Of a DNA stretch of 34,769 nucleotides, positions 1 through 8,210 are shown piece after piece (within the stretch, counting starts at the first letter, position 1; the number at the start of each line of letters is the position of its first letter). The translations under genes and the position numbers were made by a program. Below the pieces are notes generated by a model that was not told where the DNA came from, ran no database searches, and was given only the letters and a program-made list of their open reading frames with translations. The stretch is from RGDT01 sp964630925 (GTDB taxonomy: Bacteria; Planctomycetota; Planctomycetia; Gemmatales; Gemmataceae). Location: the NCBI GenBank assembly GCA_964630925.1, contig CAZVZK010000106.1, forward strand, positions 1 to 34,769, in the 5' to 3' direction.

Positions 1-28
1 AGCCGCCGCCGGGGTACAGGCTTCCGCT

Positions 29-820
29 TCAGCGGCAGTCTGCAAGGACGAGGTCGAGAGCCCAGCATCCACGGACGTGCGGCCCCGGCGAGCGCAGATG
101 AGACAGGATATCGGGGTCGGTACATCCCGCCTCCTCCAGCGCATCCGACAGCACCGCCAGCCGGGCAGGGTCGAGGTGGCCCGAGGGTAGGATGCGTTCG
201 CCGTAGGCGGCTGCGGCGAGAGATGAGAGTTGGCTGCCGCCGTATTCCAACCGGCGCGCTCGCCTTGTCCGCTCGTGCGGGGATGGGATGAGATCGCGTA
301 AGACCTCGGCCTGCTCACGCAGCTCGTCCTCTCTTGCCGAGGCCCCCGAAGCCAGCAGGGCCGAGTCGTCCGCGCCCGCGACAATGGCAATCGCTTCCGC
401 CAAGGACTGCACGGCACTCGCCGCGCACCCGCTCGCGTGCTCCGCCCGAGGGATGGCCTCGAACACGTAGCAGATCCCGTACGCCGCAGATCCCTCGGCC
501 TCGGCCGCGGCGTAGAGCCCCGCAGCGGATTGGTCCTCCGAATACAGAGCGTCGGCTTTACAGCAGGCGTCATTGGCGTCGTCAGTTGCGGCATTCGCAT
601 CCACTTCACCAGCGGCGAATTCACTCTCCGTCGCCGATCCATCCACGAAGCTCTCGGCGATTTCTACAGCTCTGCGGCTTCTGTTGTCGGAGAGCAACCC
701 CCACACGCGGCGGAAACACGCGCAGGCAAAGAGGATGAGTTTCCTGCGGCCGACGAAGCCGGCCACAACCCCCAGCATCGGTTCCGGGTCGTCGCACCCC
801 AGCCACTCCGCCCCCGTCAT
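29..820 (-). CDS. Planctomycete paralogue-family hypothetical protein
   Basis: Encodes 263 aa. The start at 820 (MTGAEWLGCDDPEPML) is preferred over the longer frame opening at 859 because GGGAGG lies just upstream and because, as I recall the family, members begin with a similar M-T-x-A-E-W-L motif. Visible features are the N-terminal RRKLILFACACFRRVW block, a central Ala/Asp-rich helical region, and a conserved tail running from VLSDALEEAGCTDPDILSHL to HVRGCWALDLVL. I recognise this layout as a paralogue family abundant in Gemmata-like genomes, often beside TIGR02996-type proteins, but no biochemical role is known to me. There is no signal peptide or membrane segment. It is divergent from the gene at 914, with about 90 bases between them. 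Confidence is high that it is a gene; the function is unknown. Confidence 0.75.
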   Translation of the reverse strand: MTGAEWLGCDDPEPMLGVVAGFVGRRKLILFACACFRRVWGLLSDNRSRRAVEIAESFVDGSATESEFAAGEVDANAATDDANDACCKADALYSEDQSAAGLYAAAEAEGSAAYGICYVFEAIPRAEHASGCAASAVQSLAEAIAIVAGADDSALLASGASAREDELREQAEVLRDLIPSPHERTRRARRLEYGGSQLSSLAAAAYGERILPSGHLDPARLAVLSDALEEAGCTDPDILSHLRSPGPHVRGCWALDLVLADCR

Positions 821-913
821 GGTCCGGCCCTCCCGCCCGCCGTTGAGTCTATCCCCCACCCGCTTCCCTACAATGTCCGTTCACCCCCACCACCCACCGA
901 CAAAGGCGTCGCC

Positions 914-3757
914 ATGCCCATCGAATTCCCCTGCCCCGAGTGCGAGCGCAAGCTCCGCGTCAAGGACGAGCTGGCCGGCAGACGCGTCAAGTGCCCCGGC
1001 TGCTCCGCTTCGATCACCATCCCCGACGCGGACGCCCAGCCCCCCGCGCCGAAGAAGGCCGCCGTCAAACCCGGCAAGCCCGCCCCCGCACCCGCCCGCC
1101 GCCCGCGCGACGAGGAAGACGAGGACGAGGCCCCGCGCCGCCCCGCCCGCGGCCGTGCCGACGACGAGGACGAGGAGCGCCCCCGCAAGAAGCCGCGTCC
1201 ACGCGATGACGATGAGGACGACGAGCCACGCAAGAAGGGCGGTAAGAAGGCCGGCGGCTCCTCGATGCCGCTCGTCCTCGGCATCGGCGGCGGCGTCCTC
1301 GCCCTCCTCCTCGTCGGCGGCGGCATCTGGTGGATGATGAGCGGCCAGGCGGGGCCGGGTGGCCCCGTCGCCGGGAAGGACGCGGGCAAGGACGGCGTCA
1401 AGGACGGCGCCAAGGGCGGGCCGCCGAGCGGGACGGAGAAACTGGCCGAGTGGGCCCCCGGCGACGCCCTCACCGTCACCAGCATCCGCGTCGCCGACAT
1501 CCACGCCTCCGCCCACGGCAAGAAACTGCTCGCCGCCATCACCAGCCGGGAGCCGAAACTCGACCTGGAGGCCGAGCTCCAGAAGTACACCGGCTTCAAG
1601 TTCCAGGACATCGAGCGCGTGACCCTCGTCGTGGAGAACGGAGAGGTCGGCTGGGGGTGGGCCGTCATCGAGACGACGGCCCCGTACACCCAGGCTTCGG
1701 TCCGCTCGAAGTTCCGCTCCCCGTCCGATCAGACCTTCAAGGGCAAATCCTACATCCGCGGCGAATTCGCCGGCTTCCACCCCGGCGCCCCGCCGATGTG
1801 CGCCCACTTCGCCACCGACAGGATGCTGGTGGTCGGCCCGGAGGAGGCCATCCAGCTCGCGATCAACGCCGGCGCCCCGCGCAAGGCCGGCCCGCAGGAC
1901 GACGCCGTCGCCCTGATCGGCAAGGGCCGGCACGCCGTCCTGGGCGTGGCCGTCACCCCGCTGCTGAAGCTGCAGATGGGCCACATGACGCGCGAGAAGC
2001 CGTTCGACGAGTACGTCCCGCTCACCTCGGTCACATCGGGGCACCTGGGGGTGACCGTCGCCGAGAAGATCGACACGGAGGTCACCGCCCGCTACCCTAA
2101 CGACGCCGAGGCGGCCAGGGCCAAGCCCGCCGCCGACAAGGGCCTCAAGGCGCTCCTCGGCCTGGTGACGGCCGTCAAACTCAAGGGCGGGGCGATGGGC
2201 TCCACCGAGATGGAGATGTTCCTCGCCCTGTACGACCTCCTCGTGGAGGGCATGACCGCCGAGCAGCAGGGCCCGGCGCTGGTGGGCAAGGCCCGGAACG
2301 ACTTCGACCCCGCCCCCCTCGTCAGCCTCGCCTTCAGCCCCGGCGGCATCCTCTGGGGCTTCACCACCCCGCCGAAGATGGACTGGCCAAAGGACGTGCG
2401 TCCGAAGGACGGCCCGTACAAGGACGGCCCGCCGAAGGACGGCGGCAAGCCGACTCAGCCGGCGATCCGGCTGACCGCCGAGGCGTACGCCCAGGAGTGG
2501 GCGAAGGACGAGGCCGCGGCCGGGGCGAAGTACAAGGGGAGGACGGTCGAGCTATCCGGCACTGTCGCGGTTATGCACGCCGACGCACTCGGCCTGGCCG
2601 TCCTGACCTTCGTCGTCCCCCCGGGCTCCAAAGAAATCCGTTGCGCCATGAATGACAAGGCCTCCTGGCTGCGCGCCTCCAAAGGGTCGAAGGTGACAGT
2701 GCGGGGCACCGCCTACGACGGGGGCCTGGACCCTTGCGTCTTCGTCGAGGTCGGGCCGAACCCGGCCATCACCATCACGAGTGAGGCGCTCGCCGCCGAG
2801 CTGGTCAAGGACCGCGAAGCCACCCTGGCGAGGTACAAGGACAAGACGCTCAACCTCACCGGCCAGATCACCGCCAAGACGAAGGACGCCGACGGCCACG
2901 TCAAGGTGGAGCTGAAGGGCGCCGGGGGCCTTACGGTCATCTGCTGGTTCCCGGCGTTCATGGCCCGCGAGGCCGAACCGCTCAAGGTCGGCCAGACCAT
3001 CACCGTCGTGGACGACTTCGCGTCCTCGTTCCTGAAAGACAAGGAAATGGCCTTCCACGGCTTCCGCGTCCTGGCCGGGGGCGCCGCGCCGAAGGACGGC
3101 CCCCCAAAGGACGGCCCGCCGAAGGACATCCCGCCGAAGATCCTGCCCGATGAGCCCACGGGCATCGCGACGGAGCGGATGAAGGCCATCCTCAAGGCCC
3201 AGCTCGACTGCCAGAAGAAGTTCGGCGGCCTGGCCAACGACATCCTCGACCCGTCCGGCAAGCCCCTCCTGAGCTGGCGCGTCACCCTGCTACAGTTCAT
3301 GGGGCCAGACGAGGTGGCCCTGTTCAAACAGTTCAGCCTCCGCCAGCCGTGGAACAGCCCCCACAACCTCAAGTTGATGGAGAGGATGCCGAGCGTGTAT
3401 GCGCCGCCGGGCGGCGCCGGGACGAAGACGCCCTACATGGTCTTCCGCAGCGCCAACACGGCGTTCCCCGACTTCAAGGCGTCGCTCAAGCCGGCAGACT
3501 TCAAGGACGGCGCGGGCCGCACGATCCTCCTCACGGAGTCCACCGTGCCGCGCGACTGGACGCAGCCCATCGACCTCACGTTCACCGCCGAACGCAACCC
3601 GATCAGCTTCTGCAAGCCGCGCGGGAGGTGCATCCTCCTCGGGATGGCCGACGGCAACGTCCTCCGGATCCCCGAGCGGGTGAGCCAGAAGAGCTTCCTC
3701 GCCGCCCTCACGCCGGCGGCGGGCGACGCCATCGGCCCGGACTTCGCGCCCGAATGA
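914..3757 (+). CDS. Chimeric membrane protein: MJ0042-type zinc ribbon, TM helix, duplicated OB-like domains, DUF1559-like C-terminus
   Basis: Encodes 947 aa from the ATG at 914; the open frame extends further upstream, but that part is antisense to the neighbouring gene. Residues 1-36 form a zinc ribbon with two CxxC pairs (CPEC, CPGC). A highly charged Asp/Glu/Arg/Lys/Pro linker follows, then one transmembrane helix at about 117-141 (VLGIGGGVLALLLVGGGIWW). The rest is probably extracytoplasmic. It includes two related segments, each with a helix-rich opening (AYAQEWAKDEAAAGAKYKGR; ALAAELVKDREATLARYKDK) followed by a beta-rich stretch like tRNA_anti-like OB folds. Lys-Asp-Gly-Pro repeats link the modules. 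The C-terminal part, from about residue 750, resembles the DUF1559 C-terminal domain (LLSWRVTLLQF, QPWNSPHN, GRTILLTEST). The ligand is unknown; a cytoplasmic ribbon joined to an exported sensor or scaffold is my inference. Confidence 0.8.
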   Translation: MPIEFPCPECERKLRVKDELAGRRVKCPGCSASITIPDADAQPPAPKKAAVKPGKPAPAPARRPRDEEDEDEAPRRPARGRADDEDEERPRKKPRPRDDDEDDEPRKKGGKKAGGSSMPLVLGIGGGVLALLLVGGGIWWMMSGQAGPGGPVAGKDAGKDGVKDGAKGGPPSGTEKLAEWAPGDALTVTSIRVADIHASAHGKKLLAAITSREPKLDLEAELQKYTGFKFQDIERVTLVVENGEVGWGWAVIETTAPYTQASVRSKFRSPSDQTFKGKSYIRGEFAGFHPGAPPMCAHFATDRMLVVGPEEAIQLAINAGAPRKAGPQDDAVALIGKGRHAVLGVAVTPLLKLQMGHMTREKPFDEYVPLTSVTSGHLGVTVAEKIDTEVTARYPNDAEAARAKPAADKGLKALLGLVTAVKLKGGAMGSTEMEMFLALYDLLVEGMTAEQQGPALVGKARNDFDPAPLVSLAFSPGGILWGFTTPPKMDWPKDVRPKDGPYKDGPPKDGGKPTQPAIRLTAEAYAQEWAKDEAAAGAKYKGRTVELSGTVAVMHADALGLAVLTFVVPPGSKEIRCAMNDKASWLRASKGSKVTVRGTAYDGGLDPCVFVEVGPNPAITITSEALAAELVKDREATLARYKDKTLNLTGQITAKTKDADGHVKVELKGAGGLTVICWFPAFMAREAEPLKVGQTITVVDDFASSFLKDKEMAFHGFRVLAGGAAPKDGPPKDGPPKDIPPKILPDEPTGIATERMKAILKAQLDCQKKFGGLANDILDPSGKPLLSWRVTLLQFMGPDEVALFKQFSLRQPWNSPHNLKLMERMPSVYAPPGGAGTKTPYMVFRSANTAFPDFKASLKPADFKDGAGRTILLTESTVPRDWTQPIDLTFTAERNPISFCKPRGRCILLGMADGNVLRIPERVSQKSFLAALTPAAGDAIGPDFAPE

Positions 3758-3787
3758 CATCGGCCAGATGTGGGGCGCCGGCACGCC

Positions 3788-4666
3788 TCACTCCTTCGGC
3801 GCGCCCTTGAAGCGGAACGGCTCCTTGCCCGTGATGTCGGCGCTCGTGAACGTCGGGCACCAGTGCCTCTCGACGTGCTCCACCACCAGCTCCGTCCCCG
3901 CGAAATGCGTCACGCCCGGCGGACGCTCCGGGTTGTACATCGTGTCCGTCATGTCGCGCATCAGGGCCACGTTCTTCCCGAGCTTCACCATCTGGCGGAT
4001 GCCGAACGGGCGGCCCAGCACGCACATGTTGAGGTGCACGCCGCACAGGATCACGTTGTCGATCTTCCGCGCCTGCAGCAGGTTCCATGCCTCCTGGCCG
4101 TTGTCGGTGAGGGCGTCGCCGTCGGCGATCTTGATCGCCGCCGCCTGCCGCTTCCACGCCTCGCGGATCTCGCACTTCTTCTCCCCGCAGTCGCACCCCA
4201 TGTCGGAGTCGTCAATCGGGAGGACCCCCTCGCGCTTGCCGTCCGTCCAGCACCACGCCGTCCCCCACCGCGGCGACGTGGACAGCGCGATCGGCGTCTT
4301 CGCGAACGGCGCGTCGATGGCCCGCTTCCGCTGAGGCGTGTCCTTGTAGAACGCCGTCACGCTGCTCGGCGCGTGGACGATGAACACGCCCCTGTCACGC
4401 AGCTTCGACACCACGTCATTCAGCGGCCCCGCCATCTCGCCGACGCGGGCCGCGGCGCTCTTGCACCAGTGGTCGTCCCACATGTCGCAGATGAACAGGG
4501 CGGTCTTCTTCGGATCCCACGTCGCCGGCTTGACGGTGTGCCCGCCCTTGCCACGCTTGCGGAGGTTCAATCTCAGGCCGGCGTCGGCCTCGGCCGCCAG
4601 CAGCCAGCACGTCCCGGCGGCCAGGCCGCCGGCGATCAGAATCAGCGTGATGCGGATCATGTTCAT
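3788..4666 (-). CDS. Exported isochorismatase-like cysteine hydrolase
   Basis: Encodes 292 aa. The start at 4666 overlaps the stop of the S46 peptidase gene by four bases (ATGA), so the two are translationally coupled. The N-terminus (MNMIRITLILIAGGLAAG) is a signal peptide or membrane anchor, so it probably acts outside the cytoplasm. The isochorismatase fold spans about 52-265. The likely catalytic triad is Asp61 (ALFICDMW), Lys179 (AAAIKIADGD) and Cys215 (GVHLNMCV). The family hydrolyses isochorismate, nicotinamide or other amides and esters; the substrate here cannot be told. An unusual insert at about 133-170 is rich in Trp and has a Cys cluster (CDCGEKKC, 158-165) that could bind a metal. 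It is the last gene of the sigma factor-kinase-transporter-peptidase run. Confidence 0.82.
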   Translation of the reverse strand: MNMIRITLILIAGGLAAGTCWLLAAEADAGLRLNLRKRGKGGHTVKPATWDPKKTALFICDMWDDHWCKSAAARVGEMAGPLNDVVSKLRDRGVFIVHAPSSVTAFYKDTPQRKRAIDAPFAKTPIALSTSPRWGTAWCWTDGKREGVLPIDDSDMGCDCGEKKCEIREAWKRQAAAIKIADGDALTDNGQEAWNLLQARKIDNVILCGVHLNMCVLGRPFGIRQMVKLGKNVALMRDMTDTMYNPERPPGVTHFAGTELVVEHVERHWCPTFTSADITGKEPFRFKGAPKE

Positions 4667-6696
4667 GGTCGCCCCCCGGCCAGCTCGGCCAACAGCTCCT
4701 TCGCCCCGTACAGCTTGCGTAGAGCCTCCAGCACGGCCCTCGAGTGGACGCTGATGTGCCGCGCCTGCACGTCGGTGTAGACGAAGTTGCGCACCAGCCC
4801 GTGGCGGTTGCGGTCGAAATTCACCCCCACCAGCTCGCCCGCCGCGTTCAGCACCGGCGAGCCGCTGTTGCCGTTGATCGTGTCCGCCGTCGAGGTGAAG
4901 TTGAACGGCGTCTTCAGGTCGAGCTTCTCCTTGCCGTCCAGCCACCGCCGCGGCAGGTTGAACGGCTCGCGGCCCTTCTGCCGCGCCTCCTTCTCGAACG
5001 CACCGGCGAACGTCGTCGTGTACGGCAGCGTCTCCCCGTCCACCTCATACCCGCGCACGGTGCCGAAGGCGAGGCGGAGGGTGAACGTCGCGTCCGGCGG
5101 GACCGCCGTGCCGAGGAGCTTGAAGCGTGCCGCCGCGACCTTCGCCTGCGACTGCTTCACCGGCTCCTCGACCTCCGACTCGTAACGCTTGCGGACGGCG
5201 CGGGCCTCCTCATCGACCTGCGCCGCCAGCGTGATGAGGGGGTCCTTGACCTCCGCGCCGCCGGCGATGGTCTTGCGGGCAGACACGTCGCGCAGGCCCG
5301 TCCCGCCGATCAATTCGGCGGCGCGGTCCGCCGGCGCCTTGCCGGCGAGGATCTTCTTGACCAGCGGGTGCTCCCCGCCGAGCTTCTCCGCCAGGAAGGT
5401 GAGGCTGCCCGCCAGCTTGACACGCTCCAGCTCCTCATGGATGGGGGCGGGGGAGAAGAGGCGCAGCTTCAGCGATGGCAGGCGGGTGTCGCTGTACTCC
5501 GGCAGGCGCTCCGTGTTGGGCTTGCCCAGCTCGGCGTTCATCCGCAGGAGCATGCGGGCGTGGGCGAACGACTCGCTCTCGAACGTGTCGCCTCGCTCGA
5601 TCAGGGCGTACAGGAGCTCGACGCCCGACAACGCCTTCATGGCCCCGGCGATGCGTTTGTACGGCTCGGCGTCGCCCATCGACTTCTTGAACGCCGCCTC
5701 GTCCTTCTCCTTGCCGGCCATGATGCCGGGGTTGAGGAGGGCGGCGTACTGCCCCGCGTACACCTTGCGTCGGTTGGCGATGCGGGCCAGGTCCTTGGCC
5801 GCCATGCGGGCCTCTGCCTCGCCGCGGGCGCTGAACTGGATGAGGAGCGACTCGAGCTGCCGGGCGTGGGCGAGGAGGTAGGGCAGGGTCACGTCGCGGC
5901 GATGCCGGAGCTGGGCGAGCGTGTCCTGGCGGTTCGTGACGCCGGGGTGGCCGGTGACGACGACGACCTTGCCCTCCTCGGGGCCGGTCTTGCTCCATGG
6001 GAAGAAGTGGTCTGGCTTCACCGGCTTGCCATCCTCGTAGGCGCGGAAGAAGCACACGTCGAGGTTGAAGCGCGGGTACTCGAAGTTGTCCACGTCGCCG
6101 CCGAACGAGGCGATATCCTTCTCCGGCGCGAAGACGAGGCGGACGTCGGTGTACTTCTTGTACTTGTAGAGGTGATACGCGCCGCCCTGGTAGAGCGTGA
6201 CCACGTCGCAGCGCAGGCCGGTCTTCTCGTTGGCCTCCTTCTCGATCCGGGAGATGACGGCCCGGCGGGCCAGCGCCGCCTCGGCGTCGCTCAGGCCGTC
6301 CTTGACGGCCTTGTTGACGCGGGCGGTCACGTCGGTGATCTCCTGGAGGATGTTGATCTCCAGGTCGGGGCACTTCAGCTCGTCGGCGTGTTTGCGGGCG
6401 AGGAAGCCTTCTTTCAGCAGATCCCTGTCCTTGGGGCTGACCTTCTGGATGAGGTCGGCGCCGACGTGGTGATTCGTGACGATCAGCCCGTCGGCGGAGA
6501 CGAACCCGCCGGAGCCGCCGTTGTTGAGGCGGACCGAGCCGAGCATGGCACGCCGGACCCAATCCTCAGTCAGGTCGAGGCCGTGACGCTTCTTGACCTG
6601 CTCGCGTGGCGGGGCGCTGAGCAGCCACATCCCCTCATCGGCCTGCAATGTCGTCCCTCCGAGGCTGAATGCCAGTAGGAGCAGGAGTCGCTTCAT
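4663..6696 (-). CDS. S46-family dipeptidyl-peptidase, DPP11-like
   Basis: Encodes 677 aa. The start at 6696 has AGAGG upstream and gives a clean signal peptide (MKRLLLLLAFSLGGTTLQA); nine extra in-frame codons upstream look spurious. Peptidase S46 is a chymotrypsin-fold serine dipeptidyl-peptidase with a helical cap. The triad is visible as His in TNHH (residues 75-77), Asp213 in NLDVCFFR and Ser611 in NGNSGSP. Arg629 (NFDRN) lies 18 residues after the catalytic Ser, where Porphyromonas DPP11 has its Arg and DPP7 has Gly. That Arg gives preference for Asp or Glu at P1, so release of acidic dipeptides is inferred. The length is close to that of known S46 enzymes. It lies downstream of an acidic amino-acid symporter gene and overlaps the hydrolase gene at 4663-4666. 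Confidence 0.93.
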   Translation of the reverse strand: MKRLLLLLAFSLGGTTLQADEGMWLLSAPPREQVKKRHGLDLTEDWVRRAMLGSVRLNNGGSGGFVSADGLIVTNHHVGADLIQKVSPKDRDLLKEGFLARKHADELKCPDLEINILQEITDVTARVNKAVKDGLSDAEAALARRAVISRIEKEANEKTGLRCDVVTLYQGGAYHLYKYKKYTDVRLVFAPEKDIASFGGDVDNFEYPRFNLDVCFFRAYEDGKPVKPDHFFPWSKTGPEEGKVVVVTGHPGVTNRQDTLAQLRHRRDVTLPYLLAHARQLESLLIQFSARGEAEARMAAKDLARIANRRKVYAGQYAALLNPGIMAGKEKDEAAFKKSMGDAEPYKRIAGAMKALSGVELLYALIERGDTFESESFAHARMLLRMNAELGKPNTERLPEYSDTRLPSLKLRLFSPAPIHEELERVKLAGSLTFLAEKLGGEHPLVKKILAGKAPADRAAELIGGTGLRDVSARKTIAGGAEVKDPLITLAAQVDEEARAVRKRYESEVEEPVKQSQAKVAAARFKLLGTAVPPDATFTLRLAFGTVRGYEVDGETLPYTTTFAGAFEKEARQKGREPFNLPRRWLDGKEKLDLKTPFNFTSTADTINGNSGSPVLNAAGELVGVNFDRNRHGLVRNFVYTDVQARHISVHSRAVLEALRKLYGAKELLAELAGGRP

Positions 6697-6723
6697 GGCG
6701 GGAACCTCTACCTCACCCCCCAA

Positions 6724-6748
6724 CCCCCTCTCCGAAGCGGAGAGGGGG
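6724..6748. repeat. Perfect GC-rich hairpin (11-bp stem, 3-nt loop)
   Basis: CCCCCTCTCCG (6724-6734) pairs with CGGAGAGGGGG (6738-6748) around the loop AAG. It lies in the 65-base gap between the symporter stop and the peptidase start. No T tract follows on either strand, so it is not a classical rho-independent terminator. It resembles the dispersed C-rich/G-rich hairpin repeats common in planctomycete genomes and may modulate expression between the two genes. Confidence 0.75.
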
Positions 6749-6761
6749 AGTCGTCAGAGTA

Positions 6762-8210
6762 TCAGTTCAACGGAGGGGAAGGCCCAGCGTCCCCCGATTG
6801 ACGGAACCTTTCCGGTGGCCCACCCCGGCCCCCTCCGTGGAAATCGACACTCTTCTGATCCCCCCTCTCCGCCCATCGGGGGTCTGGGGGCGTTTCGCCC
6901 CCAGCTCGAAGCGGGAGGGGGCCGGGGGGTGGGGTCGTACCGTCGCCGTCCAGCATGCACGTCACCGCCATGTCGCCCATCACGTTGATGGCGGTGCGGC
7001 AGCGGTCGAGGAACCAGTCCACCGTCAATAGTAGGGGGATGTACTCGATCGGCAGATCCACCGACTTGAAAACCGCCAGCATCGTCACGAGGCCGGCCTC
7101 CGGGATGCCCGCCGCCCCGACCGACGCCACCACCGACATCACCACCACCAGCACCTGCTCCGAGAAGCCGAGGTGCCGCCCGATCACCTGCGAGATGAAC
7201 AACGCGGCCATCGCCTCGTACAGCGCCGTGCCGTCGTGGTTGAACGTGCCGCCCACGAAGATCCCCAGGCCGGCCGGCTCCTCGCGCACGCCCAGCTTCT
7301 CCCGGGCGCAGGAGTAGGAGACCGGCATCGTCGCCGCCGACGACGCCGTCGAGAACGCCAGCATCAGCGCGTCGGCGGCCCCGCGCAGGAAGACGAGCGG
7401 GTGGAATCGCGACCAGAAGGCGAGGCGGAAGAGGTAGTACACCGCCTGGATCGACAGGGCGATCAGCACGGCCAGGACGAACCACAGCATCGACTGGAAG
7501 CCGGCGATCCCCTTGACCCCGACCAGGCCGGCGACGACGCCGAACACCGCCAGCGGCACAACGGCGATGACCCAGTGCAGCACGATCATCACGACGCGCA
7601 TCGACGTGTCGAGGATGTCTTCCAGGGCCTGGTGGCGCTGCGTGCCCTCGGCCACGTACTGCTCGCGAACGATCCGCAGGGCCATGCCGACGGCCAGGGC
7701 CAGGAAGATGACGCCGAGGATGTCGTTGTCCGCGAACGGCTTGACGACGCTGGACGGCAGCTTGCCCAGGAGGTCATCCACGAGGTTGTACGGGCGGCGG
7801 TCCTTGGGGGCCTCCTCGGCCTTCGGCGGCGCCAGCCCGGCGCCCTCGCCGGGGCGCAAAAGGTTGGCCACCGTGATGCCGACGAGGATGGCCACCACCG
7901 TGTTGAACATCAACAGCCAGAGCATCCTCCCCGCCAGCGCCCCGCGCACCTCGGTCTTCACCAGGGCGTTGACGACGGCCAGGAAGATCAGCGGCGTGGC
8001 CAGCGCGCCGAGCAGGCGGAGGATGATCTTGTAGAACGGCTCGAGCCGCTCGGCCTCCTTGCCCATCGCGTAGCCGGCGACAATGCCGAGGAGGAGCGCG
8101 ACGATGATCTTGATGACGAGCGGGACGCGGCCGTACTCGTACAGCGCCCGCCCGAGGGCGTCCTGCGGTGGCTCCGGCGCGGGCCCGGCGGGTGCGGCGG
8201 GATGCATCAT
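6762..8210 (-). CDS. Dicarboxylate/amino acid:cation symporter (DAACS; GltP/DctA type) with a repeat-derived tail
   Basis: Encodes 482 aa from tandem ATGs at 8210 and 8207, preceded by GGAGAA and overlapping the kinase stop by four bases. It is a sodium- or proton-coupled importer of glutamate, aspartate or C4-dicarboxylates, with the elevator fold and about eight helices plus two re-entrant hairpins. Motifs are the Ser-rich FSTASSAATMP (286-296), NHDGT (324-328, the NMDGT motif), GAAGIPEAGLVTM (365-377) and LDRCRTAINVMGD (401-413). Arg405 matches the GltPh arginine that binds the substrate side-chain carboxylate, favouring acidic substrates. Homology ends near residue 424. The last ~58 residues are Pro/Gly-rich and encoded by GC-rich repeat DNA, including RAGGETPPDPR (435-445), which recurs in KdpA. 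The tail is probably cytoplasmic and not part of the ancestral gene. Confidence 0.92.
   Translation of the reverse strand: MMHPAAPAGPAPEPPQDALGRALYEYGRVPLVIKIIVALLLGIVAGYAMGKEAERLEPFYKIILRLLGALATPLIFLAVVNALVKTEVRGALAGRMLWLLMFNTVVAILVGITVANLLRPGEGAGLAPPKAEEAPKDRRPYNLVDDLLGKLPSSVVKPFADNDILGVIFLALAVGMALRIVREQYVAEGTQRHQALEDILDTSMRVVMIVLHWVIAVVPLAVFGVVAGLVGVKGIAGFQSMLWFVLAVLIALSIQAVYYLFRLAFWSRFHPLVFLRGAADALMLAFSTASSAATMPVSYSCAREKLGVREEPAGLGIFVGGTFNHDGTALYEAMAALFISQVIGRHLGFSEQVLVVVMSVVASVGAAGIPEAGLVTMLAVFKSVDLPIEYIPLLLTVDWFLDRCRTAINVMGDMAVTCMLDGDGTTPPPGPLPLRAGGETPPDPRWAERGDQKSVDFHGGGRGGPPERFRQSGDAGPSPPLN
6876..6934. repeat. Intragenic GC-rich interspersed repeat (copy in the symporter tail)
   Basis: The minus-strand segment 6908-6876 encodes RAGGETPPDPR and contains a GGGGGCG-AAA-CGCCCCC hairpin. 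It matches 30 of 33 bases in kdpA (26802-26834), in the same reading frame; all three differences are at third codon positions. The adjoining 18-mer at 6917-6934 is identical to 23246-23263 in the histidine kinase gene. This is direct sequence identity read by eye. Confidence 0.8.

Noticed and set aside
437..913. In-frame upstream extension of the zinc-ribbon protein
   Set aside because: It is antisense to the gene at 29-820, low in recognisable motifs, and the zinc-ribbon family begins at the ATG at 914.
4744..6678. Long plus-strand open frame opposite the S46 peptidase
   Set aside because: A GC-rich antisense shadow with Arg/Val/Leu/Gly composition; the minus strand has all S46 motifs.
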